Positions 18,134 to 28,030 of a stretch of DNA of 64,000 bases are shown here, in pieces. Under the pieces are notes generated by a model that made no database searches, was not told the origin of the DNA, and saw nothing but the letters and a program-made list of their open reading frames with translations. Each line of letters starts with the position of its first letter. The first letter of the stretch is position 1. The stretch spans positions 1,612,001 through 1,676,000 of the forward strand of contig NZ_OU659204.1 of the NCBI RefSeq assembly GCF_915403165.1. The letters run 5' to 3'. This DNA is from Providencia alcalifaciens (lineage in GTDB: Bacteria; Pseudomonadota; Gammaproteobacteria; Enterobacterales; Enterobacteriaceae). The position numbers and the translations under genes were made by a program.

Positions 18134-18799
18134 TTAACGTAAATTTTCTGGGCGTAAATCGTTCAATGAGGCGATTTTAACATCAGCCAAACCCCAGCGT
18201 GGGTCATTGAAATGCTTACTATCAGGTACGACGATTGAACGCATTCTTGCCGCTTTTGCAGAAATCATTCCATTAAAGGAATCTTCTAAAGAAGCACAAT
18301 GGATAGGTTTGGTGGATAATTCAGCGGCGGCTTTTAAATAAACTTCTGGATGAGGCTTACTTAATGGTAAGTCTGCTGCTGAAACTACAGCAGAAAAATA
18401 ATGGCGGATATCAAATAAGTTCAGTACTTTTTCCAGCATATAATCTGGAGATGCAGAGGCTAAAGCGATGTTCAAATCCATTGAGCGGCACAGTTCAAGC
18501 GCATGTTGTACGCCCGGTAGCAATGGACGTTTTTCTTCCACTAAACCAATAACGCGGTCAATAATACGCTGTTTTGTTGCTTCTAAACTACAACCCTGCC
18601 AAGGAGATGCGTTGTACCAAAGTTCAACAACGTGGTCGATACGTAAACCGAGGGTGTCAGGAAGAGTGTGCTTAATGGATAAATCGAGGCCTAACTCTGC
18701 AAAAACTTCATCTTCCCCTTGTTCCCAAAAAGGTTCCGAGTCAATCAGCAAACCATCCATGTCAAAGATGACAGATTGGATAGGTAATTTATGATACAT
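18134..18799 (-). CDS. hxpB: Hexitol/sugar phosphatase HxpB (YniC), HAD superfamily
   Basis: A 221-aa HAD-IA phosphatase. Motif I is DMDGLLIDSEP, motif II ALASASP, motif III KPHPEVY and motif IV LEDSFNG. E. coli YniC removes phosphate from 2-deoxyglucose 6-phosphate and hexitol phosphates. ATG 18799 with GGAG 6 nt upstream is chosen over an ATG 12 bases earlier. A 6-bp hairpin (ATACCC with GGGTAT, 18820-18842) lies in its leader. Neighbours yniB and yniA are also neighbours in E. coli. Confidence 0.9.
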   Translation of the reverse strand: MYHKLPIQSVIFDMDGLLIDSEPFWEQGEDEVFAELGLDLSIKHTLPDTLGLRIDHVVELWYNASPWQGCSLEATKQRIIDRVIGLVEEKRPLLPGVQHALELCRSMDLNIALASASPDYMLEKVLNLFDIRHYFSAVVSAADLPLSKPHPEVYLKAAAELSTKPIHCASLEDSFNGMISAKAARMRSIVVPDSKHFNDPRWGLADVKIASLNDLRPENLR

Positions 18800-19102
18800 A
18801 GCAAACTCCATTCATTTAGATACCCGCTTAAAAAGAGGGTATGGGGATTATCGCTGTACTTTAATCACAGTCATTTTGGTTTCTGAAACGATTCTAACAA
18901 GCTATGACTTGGGGTTATAGAGATATATGTGCCATCACATGATTTTATTGGAAATTTGAGTTTAGCTATTGATGTGAATTCGATTCATTCTTTGAATAAT
19001 CCGAAACTCGGTTTTTAACTATCATTTTTTTATAGAAATTTGGAGCCAGCAAATATTATCGGCTATGATTAGCGTAGAAAAAAACTTTAAGGAATAGTTG
19101 TA
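18800..19102. other. Divergent promoter region between hxpB and yniB
   Basis: About 300 bp with the hxpB leader hairpin at 18820-18842 and otherwise AT-rich sequence. No ORF or operator was recognised. Confidence 0.5.
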
Positions 19103-19642
19103 ATGAATTACCACAAGGCAAATTCTCTTGCGATTGGCAAACGTATTTTGGGCTGGATCGTATTTTTTGTGGCGTTAATTTCCACATTGACATCGTTAAT
19201 TAAATTAGCGGCTCTGAAAGGAATTCAAGGCGAAGGAATTAATGCGGTTGCCAATGATTTTGTTAAATTAATGGCGGAGATGACGCGACAAAGTACGCCG
19301 TTTCTCAATGTATTTTGGAATAATTCACCAGTCCCTGAAGTGAGTCATGGTTTTTCAGGTAGCTGCATCGGTTTTTTTGTTATTTTTATTTTTATCTTTG
19401 TGGGGCTAGCCCTAAGCGCATCAGGCTTACGCATGTATCGACAAATTAAATTCATTCGCGAAAGCATTGAAGATCATGTCATTCTTGAAAATGCAAAAGG
19501 CAGTGAAGTGACCAAAGAAGAGTTAGAAGCTAAAGTCACTATTCCTCGACATACTATTTTCAAACAGTTCTTTTTGATGTATTTCTGGCCGATTGTTTTA
19601 GGGATAGCCATTTATTTTGCATTGAAACTTCTGAATTGGTAG
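19103..19642 (+). CDS. yniB: YniB-family membrane protein
   Basis: A 179-aa protein with three hydrophobic segments (about 14-38, 90-112 and 155-175). GKRILGWIVFF, EGINAVANDF, TPFLNVFWNNSP and VTIPRHTIFKQFFLMY match E. coli YniB. Function is unknown. It sits between hxpB and yniA as in E. coli. Confidence 0.88.
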   Translation: MNYHKANSLAIGKRILGWIVFFVALISTLTSLIKLAALKGIQGEGINAVANDFVKLMAEMTRQSTPFLNVFWNNSPVPEVSHGFSGSCIGFFVIFIFIFVGLALSASGLRMYRQIKFIRESIEDHVILENAKGSEVTKEELEAKVTIPRHTIFKQFFLMYFWPIVLGIAIYFALKLLNW

Positions 19643-19760
19643 TTTTTCATCATGTTGGCCATTCCCCGTCACATTGATACTTTTCCATCATGATAATGGC
19701 ACAGCATCGGTATTCATTCCGCTGCTGTGCATCTCTTATTTCTGTCTATTTGACTCGCTG

Positions 19761-20630
19761 TTATTCGTCGTCTAGTAAATTATCAATAATGCTGCGAGCG
19801 TGCAGATAGCTTTGCTCATTACCAAACATGTTGGCTTGATTGAGTAAGAAATAGAGTTGATAGATTGGTTGTCTGTCTAAGAAGCCGGCAGGTAATGGCC
19901 AAACACTTTGGTAACCATCAATAATTTGAATCGGAATTTCTTTATATAATGGCAACATGGCGATATCACATTCCCGATCACCCCAATAACAAGCAGGGTC
20001 ATAGAGTACGCCATCCATTTGGTTAGTGACCGCGCAGTTTGCAGGCCATAGATCCCCATGTAATAAAGAGGGTTGTGGTTGATGGCCGGATAAGCGGTGT
20101 TTAACAATATCCACTAATTTTTGAATATCACCAAAAACCATGCCTTTCTCAGATGCAATTTGTAATTGAAGACCAATGCGCTTTTCTGCAAAGAATGCAT
20201 TCCAACGTTTTTCCCACCCATTAGGCTGAACAATGGTACTGAGCATAGTATCAAAATCAAATCCATAGCTCGGCTGTTCTTCCCATTGATGTAATCGCGC
20301 CAATTGTTGACCAAAGTGCCACGCGTTAGTGTTATCAAAGTGTTTTAACGGGAAATATTCGAGAAGAAGAAAGCTATGGTGCTTGTTGCTACCCAAGCCG
20401 TAGACTTTAGGAACGGTGATGGTTTGGCTTTTCGCTAGCATTTCAAGCTGTTCTGCCTCTTGTTTAAAAAGAGGGAGAAACTCGCGGCGATTTTGTTTTA
20501 CGAACACCGTATGCTCACCATAATCGATTCTTAATGTATGGTGAATATCCCCACCAGAAAGAATCACTTTATTTCGCAGCTCTGCCTCACCAAAGTGTTC
20601 AATTAATAAACGATTCATCGCTTGCCACAT
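19761..20630 (-). CDS. yniA: Fructosamine-kinase family protein YniA
   Basis: A 289-aa kinase-fold protein of the fructosamine kinase/ketosamine 3-kinase family. HGDLWPANCAV is the catalytic loop and DPACYWGDRECDIAM the metal-binding DPA motif; LARLHQW and the C-terminal DRQPIYQLYFLLN also match E. coli YniA. Probably phosphorylates glycated amines or related sugars. ATG 20630 (MWQAMNRLL) is chosen from AGGTGG upstream and the family N-terminus; an 11-residue upstream extension is open but unlike the family. Confidence 0.88.
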   Translation of the reverse strand: MWQAMNRLLIEHFGEAELRNKVILSGGDIHHTLRIDYGEHTVFVKQNRREFLPLFKQEAEQLEMLAKSQTITVPKVYGLGSNKHHSFLLLEYFPLKHFDNTNAWHFGQQLARLHQWEEQPSYGFDFDTMLSTIVQPNGWEKRWNAFFAEKRIGLQLQIASEKGMVFGDIQKLVDIVKHRLSGHQPQPSLLHGDLWPANCAVTNQMDGVLYDPACYWGDRECDIAMLPLYKEIPIQIIDGYQSVWPLPAGFLDRQPIYQLYFLLNQANMFGNEQSYLHARSIIDNLLDDE

Positions 20631-20860
20631 GATCCACCTCGCTATGATTTGGTCTTCACTCATATCATACTATAGCGTCAATTTAGGAATTAACAGTGAT
20701 CATTGTTTAATAATTAGGCCTTATTCCGAAATGATTGATGGCTGATTTTGTTCAAGAATTGGGGGAGGGTTGTCTTTGACGATAACGGATGGATATCGTG
20801 TTTTTTCTTTTATATAGAGGAAGCTTCAAGATAAAAGAGAGTCGAATAGAAGAGAGGAAA

Positions 20861-21058
20861 AGCTGAATAGGTTTTGACCGTATTCAGCTGAGGTTGATGA
20901 CAAAGAGGGATAAAAGCGTGGTTTTTCCCTCTTTGTGTTATCAGGCGAAAATCAATAAATTGATTTTCCTCGTTAATTTTACAACCCAAACGAGCCATTT
21001 CCAAACCTGATGGGTTTGTCAATGGCCTGAGCTGAATAGGTTTTGACCGTATTCAGCT
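20861..21058. repeat. Structured repeat element bounded by two identical 29-bp hairpins
   Basis: The 29-bp palindrome beginning AGCTGAATAGGTTTTGACC and ending TATTCAGCT is present twice, at 20861-20889 and 21030-21058. Each forms a 9-bp stem plus an inner GGT/ACC. Between them is a long hairpin (ACAAAGAGGG with CCCTCTTTGT, about 20900-20937) and smaller ones (AATCAAT/ATTGATT, AAACCTGATGGGTTT). The left copy is followed by TTTT on the minus strand and the right copy by TTTTT on the plus strand, so both can terminate outward. It looks like a dispersed intergenic element that ends the sit operon; copy number elsewhere is unknown. Confidence 0.75.
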
Positions 21059-21066
21059 TTTTATCA

Positions 21067-21933
21067 TTAGGCAGTATGCAAATCTTGGCGTGTGATATGG
21101 GATTTGCGGCGTGCGAGGATTAATTTGCTATAGAGCAAGGCGATAACAAAGTAGCCTGCTTGGATCACCACAATTGTTGGGCCAGTTGTCGCATTAATAT
21201 GGAAGCTGACAATAGTACCCAGTACGCTGGAAGTGACTGAGGCGATTATCGCTACCACCAACATCCAACCAAAACTCCGACACAGAACAAAGGCGATGAT
21301 CCCTGGTGAAATCAACATTGCAATCACCAGAATGATCCCGACAGCTTGTAGTGATGCCACGATGGTTAAAGCTAATAGCGAAAGTAATCCATAATGTAGC
21401 CATTTAACGGGCAAGCCGATAACACGCGCTTGGTTTGGATCAAAGCAGTACAGCATAAAGTCTTTACGTTTGAGCAAGATAATCGCAATAGTTATCCCTG
21501 CAAACAGTAAAATTTGTTTAAATTCTTCGTTGGTGATCCCCAAAATATCCCCGAATAAAATATGGGTAAGATGTTGTTCTGTATCAATTTTGGCGAACAT
21601 CACCAAGCCGACAGCAAACATACCCGAGAAGACAATACCCATGACGGTGTCTTCTTTTATTCGGCTGTTTTCTTTTAAATAGCCTGTAGCAACGGCACAG
21701 AATAGCCCTGAAACAAAGGCACCAATCGCCAGCGGAATGCCGATCAGCGACGCAATGATAATACCGGGTAATACCGCATGGGAGATGGCATCTCCCATCA
21801 ATGACCAACCTTTTAAGACCAAAAAGCAGGATAAAATAGCGCAGACGGTTCCCGTAACAATGGCCGTGATCAGGGCTTTTTGCATAAATGGGAATGCGAA
21901 AGGAGCCATCAGTAAATCCATAAAATCACTCAT
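21067..21933 (-). CDS. sitD: Mn/Fe ABC transporter permease SitD
   Basis: A 288-aa ABC-3 family permease with eight or nine membrane segments. The EAA-like loop and [20 protein letters not shown] are typical of SitD/YfeD. It starts at ATG 21933, overlapping the end of sitC (ATGAGTGA, 8 bp), so translation is coupled; the longer open frame before this ATG lies in sitC. Last gene of sitABCD. The structured repeat at 20861-21058 starts 8 bp past the stop. Confidence 0.93.
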   Translation of the reverse strand: MSDFMDLLMAPFAFPFMQKALITAIVTGTVCAILSCFLVLKGWSLMGDAISHAVLPGIIIASLIGIPLAIGAFVSGLFCAVATGYLKENSRIKEDTVMGIVFSGMFAVGLVMFAKIDTEQHLTHILFGDILGITNEEFKQILLFAGITIAIILLKRKDFMLYCFDPNQARVIGLPVKWLHYGLLSLLALTIVASLQAVGIILVIAMLISPGIIAFVLCRSFGWMLVVAIIASVTSSVLGTIVSFHINATTGPTIVVIQAGYFVIALLYSKLILARRKSHITRQDLHTA

Positions 21934-22816
21934 GGGTTGCTCCTTGTTGCTTACTTTGATGCAGCTCAGCGACTTCACTGCGGGCTTTGCGACGAGAAGC
22001 AAAAAGCCCGTGTTTTGGTGCAAAGAAGAATGCCAGTAAGAAAATCACTGTTTGGAACGTAACAATTAGCCCACCCGTAGCGCCATTTAAAAAGTAACTG
22101 AGGTAAGCTCCGATGGCGCTAGTGGCCGTTCCGATAGAGACGGAAATGATCAGCAATGTTTTAAATTTATCTGTCAGTAAATAGGCAGTTGCACCCGGAG
22201 TGACCACCATAGCAATGACCAATATCGCCCCAACAGTTTGCAGTGCGGCAACGGTACATGCGCTTAATAAGGTGAAGAAAATGATTTTTAGGCGTAGTGG
22301 ATTTAAACCGATGGAACGTGCATGGCTTTCATCAAAAAATACCGCCAGTAAATCTTTCCATAGGCACATCAGGACAACAAATGAAACGGCAATAATAATT
22401 TCGACTTGAAGCACGTCAGCATCGGCGATCCCCAAAATATTACCGAAGATAATACTTTGCACATTCACTGAGGTTGGATTCAACGAAACAATCAATAGCC
22501 CCGCCGCAAAAAAGGTGGAAAAGATGAAGCCGATAACGGCATCTTCCCGTAAGCGAGTGAGATGTTTAACAAACGTCATGGCGAGGGCGGCGAGAATACC
22601 TGTAAAAAAAGCCCCTGCGGCGTAAGGTAATCCAAGCGCATAAGCACCTGCTACACCGGGAACAACAGAATGGGAGAGAGCATCTCCCATCAGCGACCAA
22701 CCTTTGAGCATTAAATAAGCTGATAAGAAAGCGCACACCGCTCCGACGATGGCACTCACCCAAATAGCTTTAACCATAAAGTTGTACTCAAAGGGTTGCA
22801 GTAACAACTCAATCAT
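21926..22816 (-). CDS. sitC: Mn/Fe ABC transporter permease SitC
   Basis: A 296-aa ABC-3 permease paralogous to SitD, containing [20 protein letters not shown] and [18 protein letters not shown]. SitC and SitD form the membrane channel. The ATG overlaps the sitB stop by 4 bp (ATGA). The C-terminus is charged and His/Gln-rich. Confidence 0.93.
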   Translation of the reverse strand: MIELLLQPFEYNFMVKAIWVSAIVGAVCAFLSAYLMLKGWSLMGDALSHSVVPGVAGAYALGLPYAAGAFFTGILAALAMTFVKHLTRLREDAVIGFIFSTFFAAGLLIVSLNPTSVNVQSIIFGNILGIADADVLQVEIIIAVSFVVLMCLWKDLLAVFFDESHARSIGLNPLRLKIIFFTLLSACTVAALQTVGAILVIAMVVTPGATAYLLTDKFKTLLIISVSIGTATSAIGAYLSYFLNGATGGLIVTFQTVIFLLAFFFAPKHGLFASRRKARSEVAELHQSKQQGATHE

Positions 22817-23703
22817 TCAGATTCCTTAGGCTGATTCTTTCTAACCGGTGCATCGTGATCGTGACCATAGAAGACGGCGGCACGTTCGTCATCAGTAATC
22901 ACCGTGACAGAGCGCGGGTCATCATCGTCGTGAAGTTCTTGACCTGACAAGTTAATATGACGCAGTACGCCACCAAATGCATTTTGCAGATTACGCTGGG
23001 TAAAGGTAGTTTCCGTTGGGCCACTGGCCAGCACAGTGCGGTTTATCAAAATCACATGGTCACAAAATTCAGGCACGCTTCCCAAGTTATGGGTTGAGAC
23101 TAGAATTAAATGCCCTTCATCGCGCAGACTACGGAGTAGGTCAATAATGGCATTTTCTGTTTTTACATCGACCCCCGTAAAGGGTTCGTCGAGTAACAGA
23201 ACTTTACCTTGCTGGGCGAGGGCGCGAGCCAAAAATACCCGTTTTTTCTGTCCACCAGAAAGTTCACCAATTTGGCGATGTTCCAATCCGGCTAAATCTA
23301 CGCGTTCTAATGCCATTTTTACGGCTTCTTTGTCTTCTTTTTTAGGAATACGAAAGAAACCCATTTTGCCGTAACGCCCCATCATCACGACATCAGAAAC
23401 CAGTACTGGAAAATTCCAATCCACTTCTTCTGTTTGTGGAACGTAGGCAATAACATTCTCTTTTAATGCCGCTTTAATTGGCTGATCATTGAGGGTGACA
23501 CTGCCGGACGAAGGCGTCACTAACCCCATAATGGTTTTAAATAGCGTTGATTTTCCACTTCCGTTCACGCCCACAAGAGCGCAAATGGAACCACCGTGAA
23601 TATTGAAACTTGCATCATAAATCGCGGTATGACCATTGTTGTAGGTGACAGTAGCGTCATCAACAACCAACGTCGGATGTTCGAATTGATTTGTATGGCT
23701 CAT
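22813..23703 (-). CDS. sitB: Mn/Fe ABC transporter ATP-binding protein SitB
   Basis: A 296-aa ABC ATPase: Walker [11 protein letters not shown], signature LSGGQKKR, Walker B VLLLDEPF, switch His in VSTHN. The C-terminal tail is acidic and His-rich ([14 protein letters not shown]), a common feature of Sit/Yfe ATPases that may bind metal. The ATG follows the sitA stop with no gap, so it is coupled to sitA. Confidence 0.93.
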   Translation of the reverse strand: MSHTNQFEHPTLVVDDATVTYNNGHTAIYDASFNIHGGSICALVGVNGSGKSTLFKTIMGLVTPSSGSVTLNDQPIKAALKENVIAYVPQTEEVDWNFPVLVSDVVMMGRYGKMGFFRIPKKEDKEAVKMALERVDLAGLEHRQIGELSGGQKKRVFLARALAQQGKVLLLDEPFTGVDVKTENAIIDLLRSLRDEGHLILVSTHNLGSVPEFCDHVILINRTVLASGPTETTFTQRNLQNAFGGVLRHINLSGQELHDDDDPRSVTVITDDERAAVFYGHDHDAPVRKNQPKESE

Positions 23704-24615
23704 TTACTGTGAAAATCCTTTTGCGATGGTATCGACGGTTGTGTTCAACAGGTCTATATAAGTTGGTACAGGGCCTTCAGCGGTTGATAGTGAATCGACG
23801 TATAATACTCCGCCGTATTTTGCACCAGTCTCTTTACTGACCTGCAGAGCTGGTTTGTCTGAAATGGTGCTTTCGCTGAAAACAACGGGAATATTGTGCT
23901 CACGAACCGTATCAATTACTTTTTTAACTTGCATTGGTGAGCCTTGCTCTTCAGCATTGATTGGCCACAAATAGACTTCTTTAAAGCCATAATCTTTAGT
24001 GAGGTAGCTAAATGCGCCTTCACTGGTCACTAACCAACGTTTATCTTCAGGAATACGATTTAAACGTTCACGTAAAGGTGCATCAAGTGCCGCAATTTCT
24101 TGGGAATATTTTTTAGCGTTCGCATTATAAGTGTCGGCGTTTTCTGGATCATATTTCACCAGCGCTTTACGGATATTTTCGATATAGATTTGTGCGTTAG
24201 CAGGGGACATCCAAGCGTGAGGATTTGGATTATCTTTATATTCCCCTTCACGGATTGGCATCGGCTCAATGCCTTCAGTGACTACAACTGCGGGCACATC
24301 TTTAAGGTTTTCAAAGAAACGCTGGAACCAAACTTCCAGATTCATTCCGTTCCATAAGATAAGGTTAGCATCGTAGGCTTTCATTATATCTTTTGGTGTC
24401 GGTTGATAACCGTGGATTTCTGCACCCGGTTTAGTGATGGATTCGACAATTGCGGCATCACCGGCTACATTTTGAGCAATATCTTGTATTATAGTAAATG
24501 TGGTGACCACTTTAAATTTTTTAGCCAAAGCAGGTTGGCTGACAAATAAAACGGCAGCTAATGCAATGAAGGTGGTACGTAATAGCGTTGATAATCGGAA
24601 TAAACAGTTTGTCAT
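23704..24615 (-). CDS. sitA: Mn/Fe-binding periplasmic protein SitA
   Basis: A 303-aa cluster A-I metal-binding protein with signal peptide 1-31 (FVSQPALA cleavage). The four classical ligands are readable: His68 (EIHGYQP), His133 (NPHAWM), Glu199 (TSEGAF) and Asp274 (YVDSLS). It delivers Mn(II) or Fe(II) to SitBCD. First gene of the operon, with a Fur box about 170 bp upstream of the start. Confidence 0.94.
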   Translation of the reverse strand: MTNCLFRLSTLLRTTFIALAAVLFVSQPALAKKFKVVTTFTIIQDIAQNVAGDAAIVESITKPGAEIHGYQPTPKDIMKAYDANLILWNGMNLEVWFQRFFENLKDVPAVVVTEGIEPMPIREGEYKDNPNPHAWMSPANAQIYIENIRKALVKYDPENADTYNANAKKYSQEIAALDAPLRERLNRIPEDKRWLVTSEGAFSYLTKDYGFKEVYLWPINAEEQGSPMQVKKVIDTVREHNIPVVFSESTISDKPALQVSKETGAKYGGVLYVDSLSTAEGPVPTYIDLLNTTVDTIAKGFSQ

Positions 24616-24784
24616 AAAATAGATCCTAACGTTGGGTCACGAGTTCTATTAACTAAATTAATCGCATTAAATGGTTAATTTAAATAAGTGCGTTATTGGG
24701 TTTTAATGTATTTTCTCATTTATATTGACCTCATTGACTCTACAATGAGTATGGTCTTTCGGACTGATAGTATTTATATCCCAA

Positions 24785-24801
24785 TTGATAATGATTATCA
24801 A
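24785..24801. promoter_or_regulatory. Fur box upstream of sitABCD
   Basis: TTGATAATGATTATCAA is an inverted repeat around a central G and continues into ATATC, matching the Fur consensus GATAATGATAATCATTATC closely. It lies between the divergent sitA and emtA genes and most likely represses sitABCD under iron sufficiency. No convincing MntR site was found. Confidence 0.88.
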
Positions 24802-24984
24802 TATCAATTATGAAAAATCCCGCTAAATGGTAAAAGGGTTATTTTTGTAATCGATGGGTTGCTGGTTATCATTATTATTTAACATGACTAAAACACGTCC
24901 AGAAGTAAAAGTTAAGTAAAAAATGTATTATTTTTCTAAAGATTAGCTATTCTTTTGGTGTTTTAATTTGCAGAGGATACAACA

Positions 24985-25644
24985 GTGAAAAAAATGGTCG
25001 GCAGTGCGCTTGTACTTTTGCTATTGGCAGGTTGTTCAAGTGATCCCAATAAAACCGCGAACAAAACAAGAATGCTAGATAATCGCAATCAAATGCCAAA
25101 TACGGCAGCCAATACTAGCTATCCACGAACTCCTTATGATGAGTTTATTCGTGAATCTGCGAATCGCTATAGTGTGGATGAAACACTGATCAGAGCCATT
25201 ATTGAAGTAGAATCTAACTTCCGACCTGAAGTGGTGAGTAAATCTAATGCCATTGGTTTAATGCAAATTAAAGCGTCAACAGCAGGGCGTGATGCATATC
25301 GTTATCAAGGACGTTCTGGTGAGCCAAGTTCTAGGGATTTAAAAGATCCACGTAAAAATATTGATATCGGTACAACTTATATTCGTATTCTCAAAGAGCA
25401 ACATTTGGCGGGTATTAGCCACCCGCAGACTATGTATTATGCGACTGTTGTGGCTTATGTGAATGGGGCTGGGGCATTATTAAGAACATTTGATAATGAT
25501 AAAACTAAAGCTATTGCGATGATAAATAATTTATCGCCAGAAGAGTTCTATCAACATGTACAGTCTAAACACCCCGCACCGCAGGCTCCACGCTATTTGT
25601 GGAAAGTTAAGAATGCGTATAATGCATTAGCGGTGAATTACTGA
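24985..25644 (+). CDS. emtA: Membrane-bound endo-type lytic murein transglycosylase EmtA (MltE)
   Basis: A 219-aa lipoprotein with lipobox LLAGC (Cys17), a short linker and an SLT domain. The catalytic glutamate is Glu76 in [11 protein letters not shown], followed by [15 protein letters not shown] and [13 protein letters not shown]. It cleaves peptidoglycan glycan strands with 1,6-anhydro product formation, acting from the outer membrane. The C-terminal [16 protein letters not shown] matches E. coli. Its 3' end overlaps the convergent marC gene by 7 bp. Confidence 0.92.
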   Translation: MKKMVGSALVLLLLAGCSSDPNKTANKTRMLDNRNQMPNTAANTSYPRTPYDEFIRESANRYSVDETLIRAIIEVESNFRPEVVSKSNAIGLMQIKASTAGRDAYRYQGRSGEPSSRDLKDPRKNIDIGTTYIRILKEQHLAGISHPQTMYYATVVAYVNGAGALLRTFDNDKTKAIAMINNLSPEEFYQHVQSKHPAPQAPRYLWKVKNAYNALAVNY

Positions 25645-26342
25645 TATTCCGCCATTAAGTGTGGGAGTTGCGCGATAATTTCAACGATGCCGTTGATGAC
25701 GAATTGCACTCCCATACAAATTAATAAAAAACCCATTATCCGCCCGATTGCGTCAATCCCGCTGTTTCCTAGCCATTTCATAATTGATGTTGCACCCCGT
25801 AATCCTATCCAAACAAACATACTGGCAATCAGAAAAACAATAATGGGTGCGACGGTGATAACCCATGGCGTAAAACCAATATCCCCTTGTAAAGAGGCGG
25901 TAGAACTAATAATGATCGCGATGGTACCTGGACCTGCAGTACTCGGCATCGCGAGGGGGACGAAGGCAATATTTTGATTACCTTGACGTTTTTTGGGAAC
26001 ACTTAAATCGTCAGTGGAAACATTACTGTTGTCTTCACTATTTTCTGAATTAGGAAATAGCATCCCAAAACCAATAAAAACGACGATAAGCCCCCCAGCA
26101 ATGCGTAGCCCAGGAATGGAAATTCCGAAGGTATTCATGACTAATTGGCCCGCATAAAAAGCGACAAGCATGATGCAAAAGACATAAATTGCAGCTAACC
26201 GTGATTGGTGATCACGTTGTTCTTTGGTCATGTTGGCGGAAATACTGAGCATCACAGCAATGGCAGTCAGTGGGTTAGCCAATGGAAGGAGTAAAACTAA
26301 GCCAAGACCAACGGCTTGAAAAAGTTGTAAAATATCTTGCAT
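25638..26342 (-). CDS. marC: MarC-family integral membrane protein
   Basis: A 234-aa protein with six hydrophobic segments. [32 protein letters not shown] and [19 protein letters not shown] are almost identical to E. coli MarC. Function is unresolved; it is not itself responsible for multidrug resistance in E. coli. ATG 26342 is used because family members start there; the open frame continues 20 residues upstream. No marRAB is nearby. Confidence 0.88.
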   Translation of the reverse strand: MQDILQLFQAVGLGLVLLLPLANPLTAIAVMLSISANMTKEQRDHQSRLAAIYVFCIMLVAFYAGQLVMNTFGISIPGLRIAGGLIVVFIGFGMLFPNSENSEDNSNVSTDDLSVPKKRQGNQNIAFVPLAMPSTAGPGTIAIIISSTASLQGDIGFTPWVITVAPIIVFLIASMFVWIGLRGATSIMKWLGNSGIDAIGRIMGFLLICMGVQFVINGIVEIIAQLPHLMAEYQ

Positions 26343-26494
26343 GTCGAAAATTACCCTCCAAATTAACCTAGAATGGCTCCTTGTTGGAACTATAACAAAC
26401 ATTGTTACTAATTTGTGGAATCAGAAGGGTATTCTCCCAACAAATTTAGGGTAAGGAGACTTGTTTGCGTGAAATCACGTAATGTTTTTGCTTA

Positions 26495-26515
26495 GTGAAC
26501 AACAAAGTTGTTCAC
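26495..26515. repeat. Perfect inverted repeat
   Basis: GTGAACAAC, a 3-bp AAA spacer, then GTTGTTCAC. The symmetry suits a dimeric regulator, but no neighbour points to which one. Confidence 0.7.
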
Positions 26516-26618
26516 ATTAACTGTGGATAACATCCCGATTCATGTGTGAATAAGTGTTATTATTTGTTGAATAACAAAGAGGTATGTCACTGGATTAAAA
26601 ACATTCAATATTTTGAGC

Positions 26619-26651
26619 AAAAAAAAACCTTTTTATGTGAGATAAAAAGGT
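26619..26651 (-). terminator. Orphan minus-strand terminator
   Basis: A 10-bp stem (ACCTTTTTAT with ATAAAAAGGT), 5-nt loop, then nine T on the minus strand. The next gene to the right is on the plus strand, so no annotated minus-strand transcript explains it. It may end a small RNA starting in 26652-26880. Confidence 0.7.
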
Positions 26652-26885
26652 CAAGGGCATTATTGCTAGAGGGGGTTTATGTTCATTTGTTAGTGAGTAT
26701 ATACAGTGCTATCTATTTTACTGACAGGTTATGTAAATTCGTTAAAAGATTATTGTCAGACGATAATCTTATTTCTTGGTAATATAATTGGAATATTCTT
26801 TACAAACTCTTTTTTATTTTAAAAACTGCTTTACGGTTTATTGTGTATTCTAAATTCCATGTTAAATAGAATTTTAGGATAGCCA

Positions 26886-27284
26886 ATGAGAAAGTTACTG
26901 TCACCATTAGTGACTTCATCAATGTTGCTTGTTTTGGCTATTGCAGCCTTGCTGATCCTGTTCCCACAAACGTGGAAACAATCTATTTTTCCTTCGCTTT
27001 CTCAATTATTACCCGCTTCAGTCAATTCCTTTATGGTACAAAACGGATTGGCGAATAATGCGTGTGATAGTTTAGAAAATAATTTAAGAAGCTTTACAGA
27101 TTATCTGCAAGCAAATGCAGATGTTGTCGAAGTGAAGGGAATGAATGGATTAGAAGAGCAAATTGCTAATATCCAAGCCAGATTGAATGATTTACCCAGT
27201 GATGTGCGTAATTCAGTATGCCAACAAGAGTATGCTAATCTTGAAGGGCTAAAAAGCGTTTTTTCTTTAGGGTACCGCTCATAA
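26886..27284 (+). CDS. Small membrane-anchored or exported protein of unknown function
   Basis: A 132-aa protein with an N-terminal hydrophobic segment (about 10-27, LVTSSMLLVLAIAALLILF) that is either a signal anchor or an uncleaved signal. The mature part is helical with two cysteines (ANNACDSLE and NSVCQQEY) at a spacing seen in small DUF5339-like proteins of enterics; that link is tentative. ATG preceded by AGGA. Confidence 0.7.
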   Translation: MRKLLSPLVTSSMLLVLAIAALLILFPQTWKQSIFPSLSQLLPASVNSFMVQNGLANNACDSLENNLRSFTDYLQANADVVEVKGMNGLEEQIANIQARLNDLPSDVRNSVCQQEYANLEGLKSVFSLGYRS

Positions 27285-27397
27285 AATAACAGAGTATTCA
27301 TTCACACTGTGTTATTGAATATTATTGACATCAGTGCCAATTTTTATCGTTTTATCCATGATATGCTTGCCAGATGAATATCAATTTAGGATCTGTG

Positions 27398-27847
27398 ATG
27401 AGCATTTTTAAACTTCCATTTGTGAATTGGTTAGCGCTCAACGGATTTGCTGCTTATTATCTGCATATCAAAGAGGGCTTTTTTTGGAGTTTTTCTGGTT
27501 GGATGGGAATTATTGGTATCCTGATTGCCTTAGAGGCTTTCGGCTGGATTGGTGCAAGTCTATATTATTTTATTCAGCAAAAAACCTCACCGAATCCTAT
27601 TAGTCCCGCATCTTCGCTTATTACTAGAGGCCCTTATCGGTTATCTCGTAATCCGTTATACCTTGCTTTTACCTCGATGAGTTTAAGCTTCGCTTTATTT
27701 TCGCATTCACCTTATTTCTTGATTTCTGGTTTGGTTTTCTGGTTAATTACTGATTTGTATACTATTCCCCAAGAAGAAAAATTCTTATCTGAACGTTTTA
27801 AAGAGGAATGGCGTGCATATACGCAGCAAACTCGGCGTTGGTTGTAA
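27398..27847 (+). CDS. Isoprenylcysteine carboxyl methyltransferase-like membrane protein
   Basis: A 149-aa protein with four hydrophobic segments and the ICMT/phospholipid methyltransferase motif LITRGPYRLSRNPLYLAF, followed by IPQEEKFLSERFKEEWRAYTQQTRRWL. These proteins use S-adenosylmethionine; the bacterial substrate is unknown. ATG 27398 has AGGA 6 nt upstream; another in-frame ATG at 27374 does not. Confidence 0.8.
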   Translation: MSIFKLPFVNWLALNGFAAYYLHIKEGFFWSFSGWMGIIGILIALEAFGWIGASLYYFIQQKTSPNPISPASSLITRGPYRLSRNPLYLAFTSMSLSFALFSHSPYFLISGLVFWLITDLYTIPQEEKFLSERFKEEWRAYTQQTRRWL

Positions 27848-28030
27848 TTTTTATTGGCCCAATTTATTGATTATTATTTTTTAATAAGCGTTTTCACCTA
27901 CACTTTTTTGCTTTTTTTATCATTAATATCTATAAATTTAGCTTTTGGTGCGGATTTTGATGTTATTCAAGGCGAGTTCCTTTAGGTAAATGTAAACTGG
28001 TATAACCCAAATACTTGTGAGGTTATTGCC

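Larger units (their letters stand above)
26343..26885. other. Intergenic region with hairpins, no convincing gene
   Basis: About 540 bp. It holds an inverted repeat at 26495-26515, a smaller one (CGTGAAATCACG, about 26468-26479) and a minus-strand terminator at 26619-26651. A 78-codon open frame at 26546-26782 lacks a good ribosome binding site and family resemblance, and I do not call it. Confidence 0.5.

Noticed and set aside
20810..21022. 70-codon minus-strand open frame
   Set aside because: It lies across the structured repeat element and its codons follow the hairpins; likely a spurious ORF.
26546..26782. 78-codon open frame
   Set aside because: No good ribosome binding site, no family resemblance, and it runs through a terminator hairpin; probably chance.
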